A DNA stretch of 60,457 nucleotides from contig JACZJQ010000191.1 in NCBI GenBank assembly GCA_014860455.1, forward strand, positions 1 through 60,457, written 5' to 3'. This DNA comes from Bryobacteraceae bacterium. Lineage in GTDB: Bacteria > Acidobacteriota > Terriglobia > Bryobacterales > Bryobacteraceae. This document shows positions 25,197-34,717 of the stretch, in pieces; within the stretch, counting starts at the first letter, position 1; the number at the start of each line of letters is the position of its first letter. The position numbers and the translations under genes are program-made. The notes under the pieces are model-generated. The model was given only the letters and a program-made list of their open reading frames with translations, was not told the DNA's origin and did not search any database.

Positions 25197-25652
25197 ATGA
25201 ACGAAGATCTCAGCAAAGTCCCCGGTTTCCAGTTTGTCGACCACATCGCGCTGGCTGTACCGCAAGGGCAGCTTGAAGCGTATGTGGAGAAATACAAGAA
25301 GCTGGGCTTCACGGAACTGCACCGTGAGGAAGTGTACGGCAAACACCAGGTGCGCGAAGTGCTGCTGCGCATCGGCGCGAGCGAGAACCTGATCCAGCTT
25401 CTGGAGCCGCTGTCGGCGGAATCGCCCGTGGCCAAGCAGATCGAAAAGAACGGCGGGCGCGGCGGGTTTGCCCATCTCGCCTTCCGCGTCGCCGACATCC
25501 AGGCCGCCTACGCCTACATGAGAGAAGCCGGATTCAACATGACGCAGGAGCCGGGGCCGGGCTCGCGCGGTACGCAGATTTTCTTTGTCCACCCGAAGGA
25601 TTTCAGCTACCTGATTGAAGTTGTCCAGGAGGCGCACGATGCCGGACATTGA
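25197..25652 (+). CDS. mce: Methylmalonyl-CoA epimerase
   Basis: A 151-residue vicinal-oxygen-chelate protein. Metal-binding blocks are 'FVDHIALAVPQG', 'GFAHLAFRVADI' and the final 'SYLIEVVQE'. It interconverts (2S)- and (2R)-methylmalonyl-CoA, linking the carboxyltransferase to the mutase. Some relatives are glyoxalases or hydroxyphenylpyruvate dioxygenase-like, but the operon context settles the call. A strong AGGAGG precedes the ATG. Its 3' end overlaps mutA by 14 bases, and the mutA ribosome site (AGGAGG, 25627-25632) lies inside this gene. Confidence 0.92.
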   Translation: MNEDLSKVPGFQFVDHIALAVPQGQLEAYVEKYKKLGFTELHREEVYGKHQVREVLLRIGASENLIQLLEPLSAESPVAKQIEKNGGRGGFAHLAFRVADIQAAYAYMREAGFNMTQEPGPGSRGTQIFFVHPKDFSYLIEVVQEAHDAGH

Positions 25653-27033
25653 TCAACATCACCTGACACCGCTCAACATCCGCGCCGACTTTCCGCCGAT
25701 CTCGACCGAGCAGTGGGAGGCGTTGATCCAGGCCGATCTGAAGGGAGCCGATTACGAAAAGCGGCTTGTCTGGAAGACCGAGGAAGGCATCGCCGTGCGG
25801 CCCTATTACAGGGCCGCCGACGTGTCGCCGATCGACACGGCACCGGGCGAGTTTCCGTTTGTCCGCGGCAAGGCGGGCAGCTGGGAGATCGTGGAGGAAG
25901 GCTACAAGCCGGCCAACGCCGTCGACGCCTCGCGGTTCCATGAGTCCGGCGCGACGGCGGTGCAGGAACTGGCGTGCGCGATCGCCGAGGGCGTGGACAG
26001 GCTGGCGGCGTCCACCGATACGGCCGCCGAAGCGGCATCGCTCACCTTTGTTTTTTCGATCGGCTCGAACTACTTCTTCGAGATTGCCAAGCTGAGGGCT
26101 GCGCGGATGATGTGGGCGCAGGCGGTCTCGGCGTTTCTGCCGGAAGCCGGCGAGACGGCGCGGATGAGGATTCACGCGCGCACGGCGCTGGCCAACAAGT
26201 CGATCTACGATCCGTATACGAACCTGCTGCGGGTGACTACCGAGGCGCTGGCCGCGGCCATTGGCGGATGCGATTCGATGGAAGTGGTGCCGGCGCGTTT
26301 TTCGGCGCGCATGGCTCGCAACGTTCAACTGATCCTGAAGGAAGAGGCGCATCTGTACGCCGTCTCTGATCCGGCCGGCGGGGCGTATTATGTCGAAACG
26401 CTCACCGACACGCTGGCCCGCGACGGCTGGGCGCTGTTCCAGCAGATCGAGGCGCAGGGCGGTTTCTCGAAGGCCCAGGAGTGGATCGAAGCCCAGGTCG
26501 CAGAGGCCCGCGCGGCGAAGGAAAAGGCGATCGCGACGCGGCGCAAGACGATGGTGGGCGTCAACAATTATCCGGACACGAAAGAAACAGCGCTGGACGC
26601 CGCCGAAGCGCTGAGCACGCCCTGGCGGCAGGCGCAGGCGATTGAAGGCGTCCGGCTGCGGACCGAGCGCCATGCCAAGGCCGCGGGCAAGACGCCGCGG
26701 GTACAACTGCTCAGGCGCGGCGACCTGAAGATGAAGATGGCGCGGGCGGCGTTCTGCATGAACTTCTTCGGCTGCGGCGGCTTCGACATCGTGGAGAGCG
26801 AAAAACTGGATGCGCAGGCCGATCTGATCGTGCTGTGTTCGTCGGATGGCGAGTATGGTGAGTTTGCGCGCGACATCGCCTCGCAAACAACAGTACCGAT
26901 TGTTGTTGCAGGCAATCCGAAGGAGCAGATCGAGGAGTTGAAAGCGATCGGCGTCGCCGGATTCGTCCATGTCCTGTCGAACCAGGTGGAAACGCTGGGC
27001 CAGTGGCAGGACCGGCTGGGGGTGAGTAACTAA
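25639..27033 (+). CDS. mutA: Methylmalonyl-CoA mutase small (beta) subunit
   Basis: A 464-residue mutase subunit of the heterodimeric type. It has the substrate-barrel fold ('[20 protein letters not shown]', '[20 protein letters not shown]'-like region) but lacks the cobalamin DxHxxG motif, as expected for the small subunit. The C-terminal Rossmann-like part reads '[17 protein letters not shown]'. The start is ATG 25639 with AGGAGG at the correct spacing; an upstream in-frame start is unlikely. It is translationally coupled to mce and lies two bases before mutB. Confidence 0.93.
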   Translation: MPDIDQHHLTPLNIRADFPPISTEQWEALIQADLKGADYEKRLVWKTEEGIAVRPYYRAADVSPIDTAPGEFPFVRGKAGSWEIVEEGYKPANAVDASRFHESGATAVQELACAIAEGVDRLAASTDTAAEAASLTFVFSIGSNYFFEIAKLRAARMMWAQAVSAFLPEAGETARMRIHARTALANKSIYDPYTNLLRVTTEALAAAIGGCDSMEVVPARFSARMARNVQLILKEEAHLYAVSDPAGGAYYVETLTDTLARDGWALFQQIEAQGGFSKAQEWIEAQVAEARAAKEKAIATRRKTMVGVNNYPDTKETALDAAEALSTPWRQAQAIEGVRLRTERHAKAAGKTPRVQLLRRGDLKMKMARAAFCMNFFGCGGFDIVESEKLDAQADLIVLCSSDGEYGEFARDIASQTTVPIVVAGNPKEQIEELKAIGVAGFVHVLSNQVETLGQWQDRLGVSN

Positions 27034-27035
27034 CC

Positions 27036-29168
27036 ATGAGACCCGACTTTTCCAAGATTGACTACCGGCCGTCGGCGAAGGCCGCGGCGACGCCGGCGCC
27101 GGCCAGTTGCGTGTGGAACACGGCCGAACAGATCAACGTCAAGCCGTGGTACAACGCTTCGGACCTGGCCGGGATAGAGCATCTCGAGTATGCTGCCGGG
27201 CTGCCGCCGTTCCTGCGCGGGCCGTACTCGACGATGTATGTGATGCGGCCGTGGACGGTGCGCCAGTACGCCGGTTTTTCGACGGCCGAAGAGTCCAACG
27301 CGTTCTACCGTCGCAATCTCGCCGCCGGGCAAAAGGGCCTGTCGGTGGCCTTCGACCTGGCCACGCACCGCGGCTACGATTCAGACCATGAGCGCGTGAA
27401 AGGCGACGTCGGCAAGGCCGGCGTGGCGATCGATTCAGTGGAGGACATGAAGATCCTCTTCGATCAGATTCCGCTGGATCAGATGTCGGTGTCGATGACG
27501 ATGAACGGCGCCGTGCTGCCGGTCATGGCGTTCTACATCGTGGCCGCCGAGGAGCAGGGCGTAGCGACGGCGAAGCTGACCGGAACGATTCAGAACGACA
27601 TTCTGAAGGAGTTCATGGTCCGCAACACGTACATCTATCCGCCCGCGCCGTCGATGAAGATTATCGGCGACATCTTCCGGTACTGCTCGGCGAACATGCC
27701 GAAGTTCAACTGCATTTCGATCTCGGGCTACCACATGCAGGAAGCCGGGGCGACGGCGGATATCGAGCTCGCCTACACGCTGGCCGACGGGCTGGAGTAT
27801 CTGCGGACGGGCATCAACTCGGGGCTGTCGATCGACGAGTTTGCGCCGCGGCTGAGCTTCTTCTGGGCGATCGGCATGAACCACTTCATGGAGATCGCCA
27901 AGATGCGGGCGGCGCGCATACTGTGGGCGAAGATCGTGAAGACGTTCAATCCGAAGAGCGACAAGTCGATGGCCCTGCGGACGCATTCGCAGACATCGGG
28001 CTGGTCGCTCGCCGCGCAGGATGTGTTCAACAACGTCGTGCGCACGGCTGTCGAGGCCATGGCGGCGGCGCTGGGCCACACGCAATCACTGCACACCAAC
28101 GCGCTGGACGAAGCCATCGCGCTGCCGACCGATTTTTCGGCGCGCATCGCGCGCAACACGCAGATCTACCTGCAGGAAGAGACGGGCATCTGCCGGGCAG
28201 TGGATCCGTGGGCAGGATCCTACTATGTCGAATCGCTCACGCACGAGCTGATGAAGCGGGCCTGGGCGTTGATCCAGGAAGTGGAGCAGCTCGGCGGCAT
28301 GACCAAGGCGATCGAGACAGGGCTGCCGAAGATGCGTATCGAGGAAGCAGCCGCACGCCGCCAGGCGCGGATTGATTCCTCGCGCGAGACCATTGTCGGC
28401 GTGAACAAGTATCATCCCGACCACGAGGATCCGATCGATATTCTCGAAGTGGACAACTCGGCGGTGCGGGAATCGCAGGTGCGGCGGCTGGCACAGATGC
28501 GGGCGTCGCGCAACGAACAGGCGGTGCAGGAAGCACTGGCCGCGTTGACAAAGAGCGGCGAAACCGGTGAAGGTAACCTGCTGGAGCTATCGGTCGCGGC
28601 GGCCCGGCATCGCGCCACGCTGGGAGAGATCTCAATGGCACTTGAAAAACCGTTCGGCCGTTATCAGGCCGTGAATCGCACGATCTCGGGCGTTTATTCC
28701 GCGGAGTCGCAGGCCGATCCCGAATTCCAGGGTGCGCGCAAACTGGCCGACGAGTTTGCCGCATCGGAAGGGCGGCGGCCGCGCGTGCTGATCGCCAAGC
28801 TGGGCCAGGACGGCCATGACCGCGGGGCCAAGGTGGTGGCCACGGCGTTTGCGGATATCGGCTTTGACGTTGACGTCGGCCCCCTGTTCCAGACGCCAAA
28901 GGAAGCCGCGCGCATGGCGGTTGAAAACGACGTCCATGTGGTCGGCATCTCGTCGCTGGCCGGGGCGCACAAGACGCTGGTGCCGGAAGTGGTGAGCGAG
29001 TTGAAGCGGCTGGGCCGCGACGACATCGCGGTTTTCGTTGGCGGCGTTATTCCGCAGCAGGACTACGATGCGCTGTATGAAGGCGGCGCTGTGGGGGTTT
29101 TCGGACCGGGGAGCGTGATCCCGGTGTGCGCGAAGAAGGTGCTGGAAGCATTGATGGAAAGAGTGTGA
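27036..29168 (+). CDS. mutB: Methylmalonyl-CoA mutase large (alpha) subunit
   Basis: A 710-residue catalytic subunit. The N-terminal substrate barrel contains '[20 protein letters not shown]', '[20 protein letters not shown]' and '[20 protein letters not shown]'. The C-terminal cobalamin domain begins near residue 578 with '[20 protein letters not shown]'; His594 in DGHDRG is the lower axial cobalt ligand. It interconverts methylmalonyl-CoA and succinyl-CoA by a radical mechanism. The length fits the family. The next gene starts four bases before its stop. Confidence 0.97.
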   Translation: MRPDFSKIDYRPSAKAAATPAPASCVWNTAEQINVKPWYNASDLAGIEHLEYAAGLPPFLRGPYSTMYVMRPWTVRQYAGFSTAEESNAFYRRNLAAGQKGLSVAFDLATHRGYDSDHERVKGDVGKAGVAIDSVEDMKILFDQIPLDQMSVSMTMNGAVLPVMAFYIVAAEEQGVATAKLTGTIQNDILKEFMVRNTYIYPPAPSMKIIGDIFRYCSANMPKFNCISISGYHMQEAGATADIELAYTLADGLEYLRTGINSGLSIDEFAPRLSFFWAIGMNHFMEIAKMRAARILWAKIVKTFNPKSDKSMALRTHSQTSGWSLAAQDVFNNVVRTAVEAMAAALGHTQSLHTNALDEAIALPTDFSARIARNTQIYLQEETGICRAVDPWAGSYYVESLTHELMKRAWALIQEVEQLGGMTKAIETGLPKMRIEEAAARRQARIDSSRETIVGVNKYHPDHEDPIDILEVDNSAVRESQVRRLAQMRASRNEQAVQEALAALTKSGETGEGNLLELSVAAARHRATLGEISMALEKPFGRYQAVNRTISGVYSAESQADPEFQGARKLADEFAASEGRRPRVLIAKLGQDGHDRGAKVVATAFADIGFDVDVGPLFQTPKEAARMAVENDVHVVGISSLAGAHKTLVPEVVSELKRLGRDDIAVFVGGVIPQQDYDALYEGGAVGVFGPGSVIPVCAKKVLEALMERV

Positions 29169-30214
29169 CGGCTGGCGCAGACCATGTTCGAAAGATGACG
29201 GCTCCGGCGGCGGTGCGTCCGCGCCGGGGCCGGCTTGCGGCTGCCGAATACATCAAGGGCGTGCTTGCGGGCGACCGGGTGATGCTGGCGCGCGCGATCA
29301 CGGTGATCGAGTCGGAGCTGGCAGCCGATGCGGCACTGGCCAGGGAGATCCTGGACGGCGTCATCCATGCGACGGGCCACGCCCGCCGTGTCGGCATCAC
29401 GGGAGTGCCTGGGGCAGGGAAGTCCACCTTCATCGATGCCTTGGGCCTGCACATTATCCATCAGCGCAAGGAGAACCTGGCGGTTCTTTCGGTGGACCCT
29501 TCGTCGCCGATTTCGCATGGATCGATCCTGGGCGATAAGACCCGCATGGAACGGCTCTCGCAGGAGGAGGCGGCCTACATCCGGCCGTCGCCCGCGCGCA
29601 ATCATCTGGGCGGCGTGGCGCGGCGGACGCGCGAGACGATTCTGTTGTGCGAAGCCGCGGGCTTCCGAAATGTGTTTGTTGAAACCGTGGGCGTAGGGCA
29701 GTCAGAGACCGCGGTGCGGTCGATGACCGACTTTTTCCTGCTGATCATGATTGCCGGCGCGGGCGACGAACTGCAGGGCATCAAGCGGGGCATCATCGAG
29801 ATGACCGACCTGATGGCGGTGAACAAAGCCGATGGCGACAACAAGTTGCGGGCCGAGCGCGCCCGCGTTGAATACGCCTCGGCGCTGCACCTGTTTCCGC
29901 CGACGCCGGAAGGTTGGACGCCGCTGGTGGTGGCGTGTTCCTCGCTGACCGGCGAGGGATTGCCTGAGATCTGGGACGCGGTCCTGGACCACCGGCAGGC
30001 GCTTGAATCCAACGGCTACCTCGCCCGCCGCCGGCAGCAACAGGTTCTCGCCTGGATGCGCGAACTGATCGCTGACGGTCTGGAAGATTTATTCCGACAA
30101 CACCCTGAGGTTCGCGGCCATCTGCCCAGGGTGGAAAGAGACGTTCAAGACGGCCGCATGACATCCTTCGGCGCCGCGCAAACCCTGCTGGCGCTGTTTC
30201 GAGCCAAGGAGTGA
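29165..30214 (+). CDS. meaB: Methylmalonyl-CoA mutase chaperone GTPase MeaB/ArgK
   Basis: A 349-residue G3E-type GTPase. It has the Walker A '[18 protein letters not shown]', '[20 protein letters not shown]' and '[19 protein letters not shown]' switch regions, '[11 protein letters not shown]' as the base-specificity motif (NKAD), and a C-terminal dimerisation arm. MeaB protects and reloads the cobalamin cofactor of the mutase. The start taken is GTG 29165, overlapping the mutB stop as GTGTGA; ATG 29195 is the alternative. The family call does not depend on the choice. Confidence 0.93.
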   Translation: MTAGADHVRKMTAPAAVRPRRGRLAAAEYIKGVLAGDRVMLARAITVIESELAADAALAREILDGVIHATGHARRVGITGVPGAGKSTFIDALGLHIIHQRKENLAVLSVDPSSPISHGSILGDKTRMERLSQEEAAYIRPSPARNHLGGVARRTRETILLCEAAGFRNVFVETVGVGQSETAVRSMTDFFLLIMIAGAGDELQGIKRGIIEMTDLMAVNKADGDNKLRAERARVEYASALHLFPPTPEGWTPLVVACSSLTGEGLPEIWDAVLDHRQALESNGYLARRRQQQVLAWMRELIADGLEDLFRQHPEVRGHLPRVERDVQDGRMTSFGAAQTLLALFRAKE

Positions 30215-30223
30215 ACTCATACA

Positions 30224-31723
30224 ATGTCTTTGCCTTTTCCAGTCCTGACCCCAGAAGAAGCAGCAGCGCTGATTCAAAATAACCAAACGATCGGCTTCTC
30301 CGGCTTCACTCCGGCGGGCGCCGCCAAGGCTATCCCGAAGGCGCTGGCCGTGCGCGCCGAAGCCGAACACGCAATGGGCCGGCCCTTCAAGGTGGGCGTG
30401 CTGACGGGCGCCTCGACAGGCCCGTCGCTCGACGGTGCGTTGGCCGAAGCCGAAGCCATCAGCTTCCGCACGCCGTATCAGTCGAACCCGGTGCTGCGTT
30501 CGCAGATCAACAAGGGCCAGGTGCGTTTCGTGGACATGCACCTGTCGCTGTTGCCGCAGGTGGCGCGCTACGGTTTCCTTGGACCGATTCACTGGGCGGT
30601 CGTGGAGGCGTGCGACGTTACAGCCGGCGGCGGCATCGTGCTGAGCACATCGGTTGGCGCATCGAACACCTACCTGCGCCTGGCTGACAAGATATTGATC
30701 GAGATCAACCGCAAGCATCCGCCGACGCTGCTCGGCATGCACGACATCTTTGAGCCGGCCGACCCGCCGGCGCGGCAGGAGATTCCGATCTACGGCGTCT
30801 CCGACCGTATAGGCGCCGCGATGTGCGTGGTGGATCCGAAGAAGATCGCCGGCATTGTTTACACCGACCTGGAGGACGAAGCCGGCGGGTTTGAGCCGCC
30901 GAACCCAGCCACCGAAAAGATCGGCCAGAATGTAGCCAATTTCTTCGTGGCCGAAATGCGTGCGGGCCGCATCCCACCGCAGTTCCTGCCGCTGCAATCG
31001 GGCGTCGGCAACGTGGCCAACGCGGTGCTGGCGGCGCTGGGCGACAACCCGGAGGTGCCGAACTTCGAGATGTACACCGAAGTGCTGCAGGACTCCGTCA
31101 TTCCGCTGCTCGAGTCGGGCCGTTGCTCGTTCGCCTCCACCTGCGCGCTGACGCTGTCGCCCGAGGCGATGAACCGCGTCACCTCGAATCTCGATTTCTT
31201 CCGCAACCGAATTCTCATGCGGCCGCAGGAGATTTCGAACCATCCGGAAGTGGTGCGGCGTTTGGGCATCCTGTCGCTGAACACGGCTATCGAGATCGAC
31301 CTGGGGGGCAACGTCAACTCGACGCACGTGATGGGCAGGCAGATGATGAACGGCATCGGCGGGTCGGGCGACTTCACCCGCAACGCGTATATGTCGGTGT
31401 TCTCCTGCCCGTCCACAGCCAAGGGCGGCAAGATCTCGGCCATCGTGCCGGTGGTCTCGCACATGGATCATTCCGAACATTCGGTCCAGATCGTTGTGAC
31501 CGAGCAGGGCGTGGCCGACCTGCGTGGCAAGGATCCGCACGAGCGCGCACAACTGATCATCAACAATTGCGCGCATCCGGATTTCCGGCAGCAGTTGCGG
31601 CAGTACATTTCGCTCACCAAGGAAGGCCATGAGCCGATGTCGCTGTCGCTCGGCTACAGCTTCCACCGCCACTTCCTGCGCAATGGCGACATGCGCAATA
31701 TCAACTGGGACGAGTGGCGCTAA
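30224..31723 (+). CDS. Acetyl-CoA hydrolase/CoA-transferase family (likely succinyl-CoA:acetate or propionyl-CoA:succinate CoA-transferase)
   Basis: A 499-residue class I CoA-transferase of the Cat1/AarC/ScpC family. Features are 'TIGFSGFTPAGAAKAIPKAL', 'GGNVNSTHVMGRQMMNGIGG', 'SGDFTRNAYMSVFSCPSTAK' and 'EQGVADLRGKDPHERA'. In this operon it would move CoA between propionyl-CoA and succinate (or succinyl-CoA and acetate), closing the propionate cycle. Specificity cannot be read from sequence alone. It starts nine bases after meaB and ends just before a terminator. Confidence 0.85.
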   Translation: MSLPFPVLTPEEAAALIQNNQTIGFSGFTPAGAAKAIPKALAVRAEAEHAMGRPFKVGVLTGASTGPSLDGALAEAEAISFRTPYQSNPVLRSQINKGQVRFVDMHLSLLPQVARYGFLGPIHWAVVEACDVTAGGGIVLSTSVGASNTYLRLADKILIEINRKHPPTLLGMHDIFEPADPPARQEIPIYGVSDRIGAAMCVVDPKKIAGIVYTDLEDEAGGFEPPNPATEKIGQNVANFFVAEMRAGRIPPQFLPLQSGVGNVANAVLAALGDNPEVPNFEMYTEVLQDSVIPLLESGRCSFASTCALTLSPEAMNRVTSNLDFFRNRILMRPQEISNHPEVVRRLGILSLNTAIEIDLGGNVNSTHVMGRQMMNGIGGSGDFTRNAYMSVFSCPSTAKGGKISAIVPVVSHMDHSEHSVQIVVTEQGVADLRGKDPHERAQLIINNCAHPDFRQQLRQYISLTKEGHEPMSLSLGYSFHRHFLRNGDMRNINWDEWR

Positions 31724-31751
31724 GACGGACTCCAGGATCCACGAGCAAAGA

Positions 31752-31780
31752 GGGCGGCCCCGCGGGAGGCCGCCCCTTTT
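31752..31780 (+). terminator. Bidirectional terminator of the methylmalonyl-CoA operon
   Basis: Perfect 8-bp stem GGGCGGCC (31752-31759) / GGCCGCCC (31768-31775) with an 8-base loop, followed by CTTTT (31776-31780). It sits 28 bases after the CoA-transferase stop and touches the stop of the small minus-strand gene, so it can serve both. Confidence 0.88.
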
Positions 31781-31938
31781 CAGTGTTGGAACACGGCGTA
31801 GTAAATCACGTACGCCCAACTCAGTAACCCGTGGATGATTGCCCAGACGATGCTCTTGTTCACCGACCAGGAAATCGCGATTGCCAGAGCGCTGCCGAAT
31901 GTGATTCCCGTCCTCGCCGCCTCATGTTTGATCTTCAT
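31780..31938 (-). CDS. Small 52-residue membrane protein
   Basis: A minus-strand reading frame of 52 residues, read directly from the bases. It begins MKIKHEAARTG and contains 'ITFGSALAIAISWSVNKSIV' then 'WAIIHGLLSWAYVIYYAVFQ'. It predicts two short hydrophobic helices (about 12-27 and 30-48) with a Trp/Ser/Asn-containing turn. The ISWSVNxSIxWAIIHG pattern recalls conserved short hypothetical proteins of many bacteria. GGAG and GGGG lie upstream of the ATG, and its stop abuts the bidirectional terminator. Function unknown. Confidence 0.65.
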   Translation of the reverse strand: MKIKHEAARTGITFGSALAIAISWSVNKSIVWAIIHGLLSWAYVIYYAVFQH

Positions 31939-32030
31939 GTCCCCGATCTACTCCTGATTGTGAATCATAGCTCGTCAAGTATTCGCCGTTGCAGGGGCGC
32001 TTTGCGGTTGCACGAGGCGCCCGGGCCGAT

Positions 32031-32038
32031 GCTATAGT
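32031..32038 (+). promoter_or_regulatory. Candidate -10 element of the adenylate-forming enzyme gene
   Basis: TATAGT (32033-32038) preceded by TGC is an extended -10. No convincing -35 is visible (TTGCAC at 32008-32013 is 19 bases away). The predicted start of transcription is near 32045, 27 nt before the ATG. The 11-base string TGCTATAGTCG recurs on the minus strand before the O-methyltransferase gene. Confidence 0.4.
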
Positions 32039-32071
32039 CGCTGACAATGCAACCACGTCGAGGCACGACTG

Positions 32072-33676
32072 ATGCTGGCTGAGGCGCGCTACTTCGCCCG
32101 GATGATGGGCGGCTGCCTCAGCTTCGTCCAGACCCCGCCCGTGGCCGATCCCCGGACCTTGATCGCGGGCAATCTGGCGAGACGCGAGGAGAACTTCCTT
32201 GATGTGATGCGGCGGGTGGTTTTCGCCAATCCGGCCAACCCGTACTTCAAGCTGTTTGAGTGGGCGGGGTATGGGTTGGCGGACGTGTCGGCGGCGGTCA
32301 GGAGGGATGGACTGGATGCGGCTCTCGCCGGGTTCCACCAATCGGGCGTCTACCTGTCGCACGATGAGTTTAAGGGGAAGAAACCGATCGAGCGGACCGG
32401 ACTGGTGATCGAGACCCAGCCACGCGATTTCGTAAACCCGCTGGTCCGCGGCGCCCTGGAGACCACCAGCAGCGGATCGCGAAGCCGTGGGACGGTGACG
32501 CGTCCGAGCGTGGAGTTTCAGGTGTACCGGGAGGCGCAGGATTCGCTTTTTGTCGGGCAATTCGAGCCCTCGAAGAAGGCTATCGGGGCGGTGCTGCCCA
32601 TCCTGCCATCGACTGTCGGATTCAATCGCATGATGACATTCGCGCGCCGCGGCACCCCCGTCGAAAAGTGGTTTGCACTCGGAGGCTCGTGGAAGGATTC
32701 CGGCCACTACCGGCTGGTGATGAACATGCTGATCGCCGAGGCGAGGATGCTGGGAGTGGCGGTACCCTCTCCCACCTACAACCATAACCACGACTTCGCG
32801 CCGGCGGCCCGCTGGATCTCCGACCGCCTCTCGGAAGGACGGAGCGTACTCTGGATGGGCCCTGTCAGCATGGGCGTCCTGGTCGCCTCGGCGGCGATGG
32901 AGAACTCGATTCCGATCGAGGGGACAACCTTCCTGTGCGGCGCCGAACCGTTGACGGCTGCGCGGAGGCAGGTGATGGAGGCCGCCGGCGGGAGTGTCTA
33001 TCCGCGCTACGGGATCTCAGAACTTGGGTGGATCGGCTGTTCCTGCAGCCAGATGACAGGCGGCAGCACGGTCCACGTGATGAGGGATTCGGTGGCGGTG
33101 ATCTCCCATCGCCGCCTTGCACCAATGAGTGACATGGAAGTGGACTCGCTGCTGTTCACCACCTTGCTGCCCATCTCCACCTACGTTGTCATAAACGTTG
33201 AGATGGAGGACTGCGGCACGTTGCGGGACGCCACCTGCAATTGCGAGTTCAAGCAGATGGGCTTCACCCAGGAACTCAGCGACGTGTACAGCTTCGGCAA
33301 ACTTACAGGCCAGGGGATCACCTTGATGGGCGGCGACCTGATCAGCGTCCTTGAGACGAGCCTGCCGGCGCGCTTTGGCGGAACGCCAGTGGACTACCAA
33401 CTTGTCGAACTCGAAGGCGACACGGGCGCGATCGTCGAGTTGCGCGTGAATCCGCGCGCCGGGGCCAAATCGGAGGCTGATGTGAGGGATTTCTTCCTCT
33501 TCGAGGTCCGACGGCTCTGGGGCGGTTCGCTCACCGCCAGGCAGTGGGGTCAGACCGGTGCGGTCCGGGTCGTGTTCGCCGAACCGATCATCAGCGGCGG
33601 CCGTAAGATCAATCCTCTCCTGCTGCTCGGCCGCAACTCCAGCAGACCGGCGAATGGCGTCACCGGGTCGCAATGA
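32072..33676 (+). CDS. PaaK/GH3-like adenylate-forming (ANL superfamily) enzyme
   Basis: A 534-residue soluble protein. 'ETTSSGSRSRGTV' fits the ATP-phosphate loop (A3, TSGSTG-like) and 'YPRYGISELGWIG' the A5 motif (YGxTE-like). Later 'CEFKQMG' and 'FGKLTGQGITLMGGDLISVL' recall the phenylacetate-CoA ligase/coenzyme F390 synthetase C-terminal region. It would activate a carboxylic acid as acyl-AMP, then pass it to CoA, an amine or a protein. There is no carrier-protein domain. Neighbours are a convergent O-methyltransferase (17-base overlap at the 3' ends) and an import operon, so a small aromatic or polyketide-like acid is a fair guess but only that. Confidence 0.6.
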   Translation: MLAEARYFARMMGGCLSFVQTPPVADPRTLIAGNLARREENFLDVMRRVVFANPANPYFKLFEWAGYGLADVSAAVRRDGLDAALAGFHQSGVYLSHDEFKGKKPIERTGLVIETQPRDFVNPLVRGALETTSSGSRSRGTVTRPSVEFQVYREAQDSLFVGQFEPSKKAIGAVLPILPSTVGFNRMMTFARRGTPVEKWFALGGSWKDSGHYRLVMNMLIAEARMLGVAVPSPTYNHNHDFAPAARWISDRLSEGRSVLWMGPVSMGVLVASAAMENSIPIEGTTFLCGAEPLTAARRQVMEAAGGSVYPRYGISELGWIGCSCSQMTGGSTVHVMRDSVAVISHRRLAPMSDMEVDSLLFTTLLPISTYVVINVEMEDCGTLRDATCNCEFKQMGFTQELSDVYSFGKLTGQGITLMGGDLISVLETSLPARFGGTPVDYQLVELEGDTGAIVELRVNPRAGAKSEADVRDFFLFEVRRLWGGSLTARQWGQTGAVRVVFAEPIISGGRKINPLLLLGRNSSRPANGVTGSQ

Positions 33677-34631
33677 GCAGTGCGGTCGGCTCGCCCGGCA
33701 CCTCCCGCCTTTCCACCGCGCTGAATCCGGCCGCGCCCAGCCATGCGCCGTATTCCAGATCGGAGTAAGTGCCCCCGCCCGGCGTAGCCAACAACATGTT
33801 CAAGGCGAAGATGGCGCCGGCGCGCGGCCTGGTCTTGTCCGCATCCATGATGTGATCGTGAATGGCGACCCTGCCTGCCGGGGCGAGAGCACGATGGCAA
33901 CGCGCCAGCAGATCCTGGTTGTCTTTCTCTCCAAGCAAGTGGGTGATCGAAAACAACAGAATGAGATCGTGGCCCGCGCCGAGGTCTTCGCTCAGGAAAT
34001 CCCCCGCGCGGACCTTGACGCGGTGCTGCAGCCCCGATCTTTGGATGTATTCCTGGGTGATGGGCGCAGTCTGCGGCAACTCGAACACCACCGCCCCGAC
34101 GGCTTCATTCTCGCGGGCGTAGGCGATTGAATAGGCGCCCGACCCTCCTCCAAGATCCAACACCCGCCAGACGCCCGCGTTTCCGATCGCCCCCAGCAAC
34201 TTCGGGGCGCGCTCAACAGACTTGCGGTCGAGCATCGCCAGCAGGGCGCGGTGCCGTTCCGGTTCGAGCGCGCTGTGCTGCTCGGGTTGGATCGAGCCCT
34301 GGATCCGCCCTGTCAGGTTCGACCACGTCTGCCAGCGATGGACATCATGCAGCATCGATGGCCGCAGGTTCCCGGCCGAGGAATCGGTCAGGTACTTCGC
34401 CGCCATAGCTGTATTGCTGTACTTCATGCCACTCTTGGTGAGGACGCCGAGCGAGACCAGCGCATCAAGCAGCATCCGGGTCGCGCGCGGTCCGCCCCCC
34501 ATCCGCTGCGCGACCTGCTCTGCCGTGGCGCCGCCTTCGACGCAGGTGAACAGATTCAACTCGATTGCGGTGAGGAGAATGCGGCTCTCCTGATAGGAGC
34601 GGAGCGCGGCAAGAAGACCATCGAGATCCAT
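33660..34631 (-). CDS. SAM-dependent O-methyltransferase (acetylserotonin/hydroxyneurosporene type)
   Basis: A 323-residue protein. An N-terminal winged-helix dimerisation region (ESRILLTAIELNLFTCVEGG, then GATAEQVAQRMGGGPRATRM) precedes a Rossmann domain with motif I 'WRVLDLGGGSGAYSIAYARE' and 'VFELPQTAPITQEYI', which holds the acidic ribose-binding residue. The catalytic-base region reads 'AIHDHIMDADKTRPRAGAIF'. The family methylates phenolic or enolic hydroxyls of small molecules. The -10-like TATAGT lies only nine bases upstream of the ATG, so the mRNA may be almost leaderless. Convergent with the adenylate-forming gene. Confidence 0.82.
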   Translation of the reverse strand: MDLDGLLAALRSYQESRILLTAIELNLFTCVEGGATAEQVAQRMGGGPRATRMLLDALVSLGVLTKSGMKYSNTAMAAKYLTDSSAGNLRPSMLHDVHRWQTWSNLTGRIQGSIQPEQHSALEPERHRALLAMLDRKSVERAPKLLGAIGNAGVWRVLDLGGGSGAYSIAYARENEAVGAVVFELPQTAPITQEYIQRSGLQHRVKVRAGDFLSEDLGAGHDLILLFSITHLLGEKDNQDLLARCHRALAPAGRVAIHDHIMDADKTRPRAGAIFALNMLLATPGGGTYSDLEYGAWLGAAGFSAVERREVPGEPTALLIATR

Positions 34632-34640
34632 ATGTGGCCG

Positions 34641-34649
34641 ACTATAGCA
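34641..34649 (-). promoter_or_regulatory. Candidate extended -10 of the O-methyltransferase gene
   Basis: Read on the minus strand, TGCTATAGT lies with its last base nine bases before the ATG at 34631. Transcription would begin about three bases before the start codon. The string TGCTATAGTCG is shared with the region before the gene at 32072. Confidence 0.4.
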
Positions 34650-34717
34650 GGCGGGCGGGCATTCTCCCGATGCCGAGCCTGCTTGGGAGGCGCAATGTAG
34701 TAACCTGAGATTCGCGA

